This document shows positions 60,986 through 64,000 of a stretch of 64,000 nucleotides of DNA, piece by piece. The first letter of the stretch is position 1; every line of letters starts with the position of its first letter. The notes under the pieces are model-generated. The model worked only from the letters and a program-made list of their open reading frames with translations. It searched no databases and was not told the DNA's origin. The stretch comes from Homalodisca vitripennis (taxonomy: Eukaryota; Arthropoda; Insecta; Hemiptera; Cicadellidae). The stretch spans positions 42,701,001 through 42,765,000 of the forward strand of contig NC_060214.1 of NCBI RefSeq assembly GCF_021130785.1, read 5' to 3'. Both the position numbers and the translations under genes were made by a program.

Positions 60986-61927
60986 TATTATTATCCCAAT
61001 AGATGAAAACGGATATTTTTGGCTGTCTAGGTCCTTAACGTTGGCGCAAGTTAACAAGTGTGCATTCAGATCTCATGTTATGCTCTTTACGATACGACAT
61101 TAGTTCTTAGAGAAAACTATATAAATTTCTATACGTTAAAACATATTTCTTGGAATGTCTCAGAATTATATATACAACGGCGAAGCCTCAGGTATGTGCT
61201 ATATTAACAAACAATATAACAGAATATCAAATAACAGAATCATAATCAGTCATAAAAAAGAGTTCAATATTATTCAACTTATTTGAAACCAAATCTATAA
61301 AGGCTTACTTTATTTCATTTTTACGAAAAACCCAATTCTATTTTTAATTTCATCAGACGTTTCATATGGACGTTTCTAAAATTAAAAAAACATCCCTTGT
61401 TAGTTAGTTTCTTTAATTCATTTCCGATCTCCCTCGTATGCTGTCTTGACACTATAGTATAAACTTTTACAGATTTTTAGATAATGATGTACGTATTATG
61501 TCATTCATTATTTAATACTAATTAAAATCTAAATATAATTTCATGTGGCTTCTCAAGAAATCATGCTATGACGGTACATCAGTAAGGAGCATATAGCATC
61601 ACGTAAATCTTTTAGTGCTATACTGTTGTCAGAGTAATATAATCAAGGCATCTCTGTCTTGAGGTTTTGGACGTCAAAGGGCTGAAATAATGTATTATGT
61701 GTTTCAGATCTTTATCTCGCCAAATAATGCCTTCATTAAAATAGTTCATATAGAGTAATACCATACAATATACCCATCTAACAGATAAGAAAGATTTTAT
61801 GTAAAACTATGATTTTATAAATTTTATAGCTAATTTATATCATTTAAGGCCGAAGAAAGGGATTTTATTTTTCGACTGTACAATGACAATATATTACTTG
61901 ATATTTACAATCATCTACTGTATAATA
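60986..61927. other. AT-rich DNA, no recognised gene
   Basis: No ORF, repeat or RNA gene was recognised. Confidence 0.5.
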
Positions 61928-62598
61928 TTAGTAAGATCCGAAGAGCTTGCCCGAACCTTCCAGCAGTGGCAACACACCTGGAAGCACGAAACCCGAGGAC
62001 GATGGACTGCGCGACTTATCGAACAGGTTCAACCATGGGGCGAAAGGCGGCATGGCGAAGTGGGCTACTACCTCACGCAGTTCCTGACAGGTCACGGCTA
62101 TTTCAAGTCGTACCCGAACCGGATGGGTAAGACCGGTTTCACCGGATTGCATCTACTGCCCGGGCGTTCCCGACGACGCGGAACACACACACCTTCATCC
62201 GCTGTCCGAGTTGGGAAAGGCCCCGCTTGGAGGCCACAAGAAAACTCGGTGTTTTTTCGGTGAATACGGTTTGCGAAAAGATTATGGAGGATGAGGGGAA
62301 CTGGGATTGTTTGTCACAGTTCGTCAGGGGCATCCTCCTGGAAAAGAAAACCCGATCTGGACCGCGAAGTGGCCCAGATCCCTTGACCGAGCGGCTGGAT
62401 AAGGAGCGAGCCCCACGGGCTAAAGCTAAATTTAGGCCTAACCTGAAGTAATGTGATAAACAATCCCAGGTTAGAATCCTAAAGAGTAGAGGAGGTTTTT
62501 TAATGGGTAAACCCGTTTTTAGGGAGTCCAACACTACAGGCTGGCCACCTGCTTGCGTAATTGCATTTTTCCTGCCTCTCCCTCAAAAAAAAAAAAAA
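61928..62598 (+). pseudogene. R1-clade-like LINE, 3' end with poly(A)
   Basis: Starting near 61940, the plus frame reads WQHTWKHETRGRWTARLI, then RRHGEVGYYLTQFLTGHGYF, the stretch before the CCHC motif at the end of R1/TRAS-type RT proteins. The zinc residues fall in a damaged part near 62150-62210. The frame 62227-62451 carries the remaining C-terminus up to a stop at 62449-62451. A short 3' untranslated part ends in a poly(A) run (62585-62598), so the copy is 5'-truncated. It is the most G+C-rich block in the right third. Confidence 0.75.
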
Positions 62599-64000
62599 CC
62601 TGTGTAATAGTTGTCACAGATATTCTGCTCGGAGTTGACTATGCTGGGCGTAACAAAGCACCCCAACCAGAGTACAAGGAGAATGCCCCTCCAACGCCCG
62701 CCTCCAGACTTAGGGTAATTCCACACGTATACTTCGTTATAACGGGCAGCCACTTTGTAGCTTTTGTTTGAAACTTCGATGAGATCTTCAGCCATGCAGC
62801 TTCTCCCAACGATATAGGACTCCTTTCATGGAGCTACTATGCAAGTACCTCCCAAAATAGTAAACGAGCCCCTGCTGAAAAATAAAGTAATAAGGCCCTT
62901 TTCGATTTAACAGTGTCAGAAACACACAAGATTACTTATAATGGAGAATTAAACGGTAAAAATCTCTGTTTGGAGAGGATTTAAATGAGATCCCATGGTT
63001 GCAGCATATAAGCGGTAAAAAAAAAAAATACAACACTCCGTTCGTGTAAACCCCTTGGGTGCCATCAATCTACCTGTAAAATGTATGATGAACAACACCC
63101 GAGGGAAGCTGTGTAGTAACCTGCAAGTAAGGTATTGTTTATAAGGAAATCTTTATGATGAAGGAATTGTAAATTAAAAACATGATTAATACATTGCAGT
63201 ATAATACGATAAGTATTAAATTTAAGGTTTGTATCACCGTTTGTGTTCATATTATACTTAGAATATGTTATATTGATTTATTTTCCAGAATATAATCCAT
63301 GCTACGTAATGACCAATGTCATATGTTGGGCAGTAAAAACATACTGGTTTATGCTTAATTCAATGTAATAAAAGAAAATATTGCTACATTTAATGTTAGT
63401 TGTAGACAACCGTAGCCTATAAAATGTTTTAAGCGTATAACGTAATGGATGTTCAAGTCAGTATGAGATTTCGTAGTTAACAGTTAGATCTGAAGTATAA
63501 GGTATTTTCAATTCTTGCAAATATGGGAGCACACAGAGGTAGAGCAACTTATGAAATGACGTAACATAATTCAGAATTTTAATGATCAAGTTATAATTAT
63601 ATCCGCAAATAAAACATTGGATAAACAAATATTCCTGTTATAATGTAAATTTGTATTTACAATATTAAGAGAATTAAACAAATATTGCATGGACCTATAT
63701 ACCTGGATTAGAATAATTATAAGTTTGAAACAGCATTAATTGGTAAGAGCTAGTGGAACACGAGAGAACCTGTTCTGTCTTAATTGCCAATATGCAGCTT
63801 GTTCAAATGGATTAAGTTTGTGTTCAGATGAGCTGTAAAACATGTTCCTTTAGTTACTTTTCAGACGGTTGAAAAAATGCAAACTGGGATTCTTACTTTA
63901 TCGTCTGTATTTTTATGTATGCCTGATTGGACTTTATATTTCTGTTGCGCTGTGATCCTGTCAACAAAGCTATATAAATATATCGCGCTATTTGGACATT
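62599..64000. other. AT-rich DNA, no recognised gene
   Basis: A GC-richer piece at 62600-62800 follows the LINE tail; its ORFs on both strands have no motif. The rest is AT-rich with no features. Confidence 0.5.

Overview
This window is AT-rich animal nuclear DNA, most likely from an insect and possibly a hemipteran. That guess rests only on its transposon content: env-bearing Ty3/Gypsy elements, an R1-like LINE end and a Mutator-like transposase remnant. No intact cellular gene is recognisable. Nearly all coding sequence belongs to mobile elements; the rest is AT-rich intergenic or intronic DNA with tandem repeats and microsatellites.

Three LTR retrotransposons dominate. Element 1 (+ strand, 1218-11030) has 509/510-bp LTRs, a 4-bp target duplication (GAGT), a primer-binding site matching initiator tRNA-Met, a 1.7-kb leader, an SGNH (GDSL-type) hydrolase-like ORF, a gag with a SAP-like start and an RG-rich tail, and protease-RT-RNase H-integrase. 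Element 2 (- strand, 21804-34232) has ~0.73-kb LTRs, target duplication GATA, a Leu-type primer-binding site, a candidate leader intron, gag with a CCHC knuckle, protease, a second SGNH-like segment between protease and RT, RT-RNase H-integrase and an env-like gene of the insect errantivirus/baculovirus F type. Element 3 (- strand, 41861-46479) has ~1.19-kb LTRs and target duplication GAAC. It has lost everything between the start of gag and mid-integrase, and it sits inside an older LINE whose pieces lie on both sides (46484-47650 and about 41540-41860).

Other transposon remains are a LINE RT 3' part (60110-60905, -) abutting a tRNA-like SINE head, an R1-clade-like LINE C-terminus with a poly(A) tail (61930-62598, +), and an internally deleted Mutator-like transposase (57775-58402, +). 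A second tRNA-headed SINE lies at 34803-35045. Tandem arrays occur at 14264-14625 (three 121-bp units), 19175-19698 (four 131-bp units, attached to a dispersed repeat) and 36480-37380 (five decayed ~175-240-bp units). Long (TG)n tracts lie at 15063-15173 and 39775-39997. A GC-richer block at 51420-51722 is the best candidate for a cellular promoter and first exon.

The two LTRs of elements 1 and 2 differ almost only by single-base homopolymer indels. Both insertions are therefore probably very young, and many frameshifts in their ORFs may be assembly errors rather than real decay. The most unusual point is that two clearly different Gypsy-type elements in one window each carry an SGNH-hydrolase-like module, at different places in the element.
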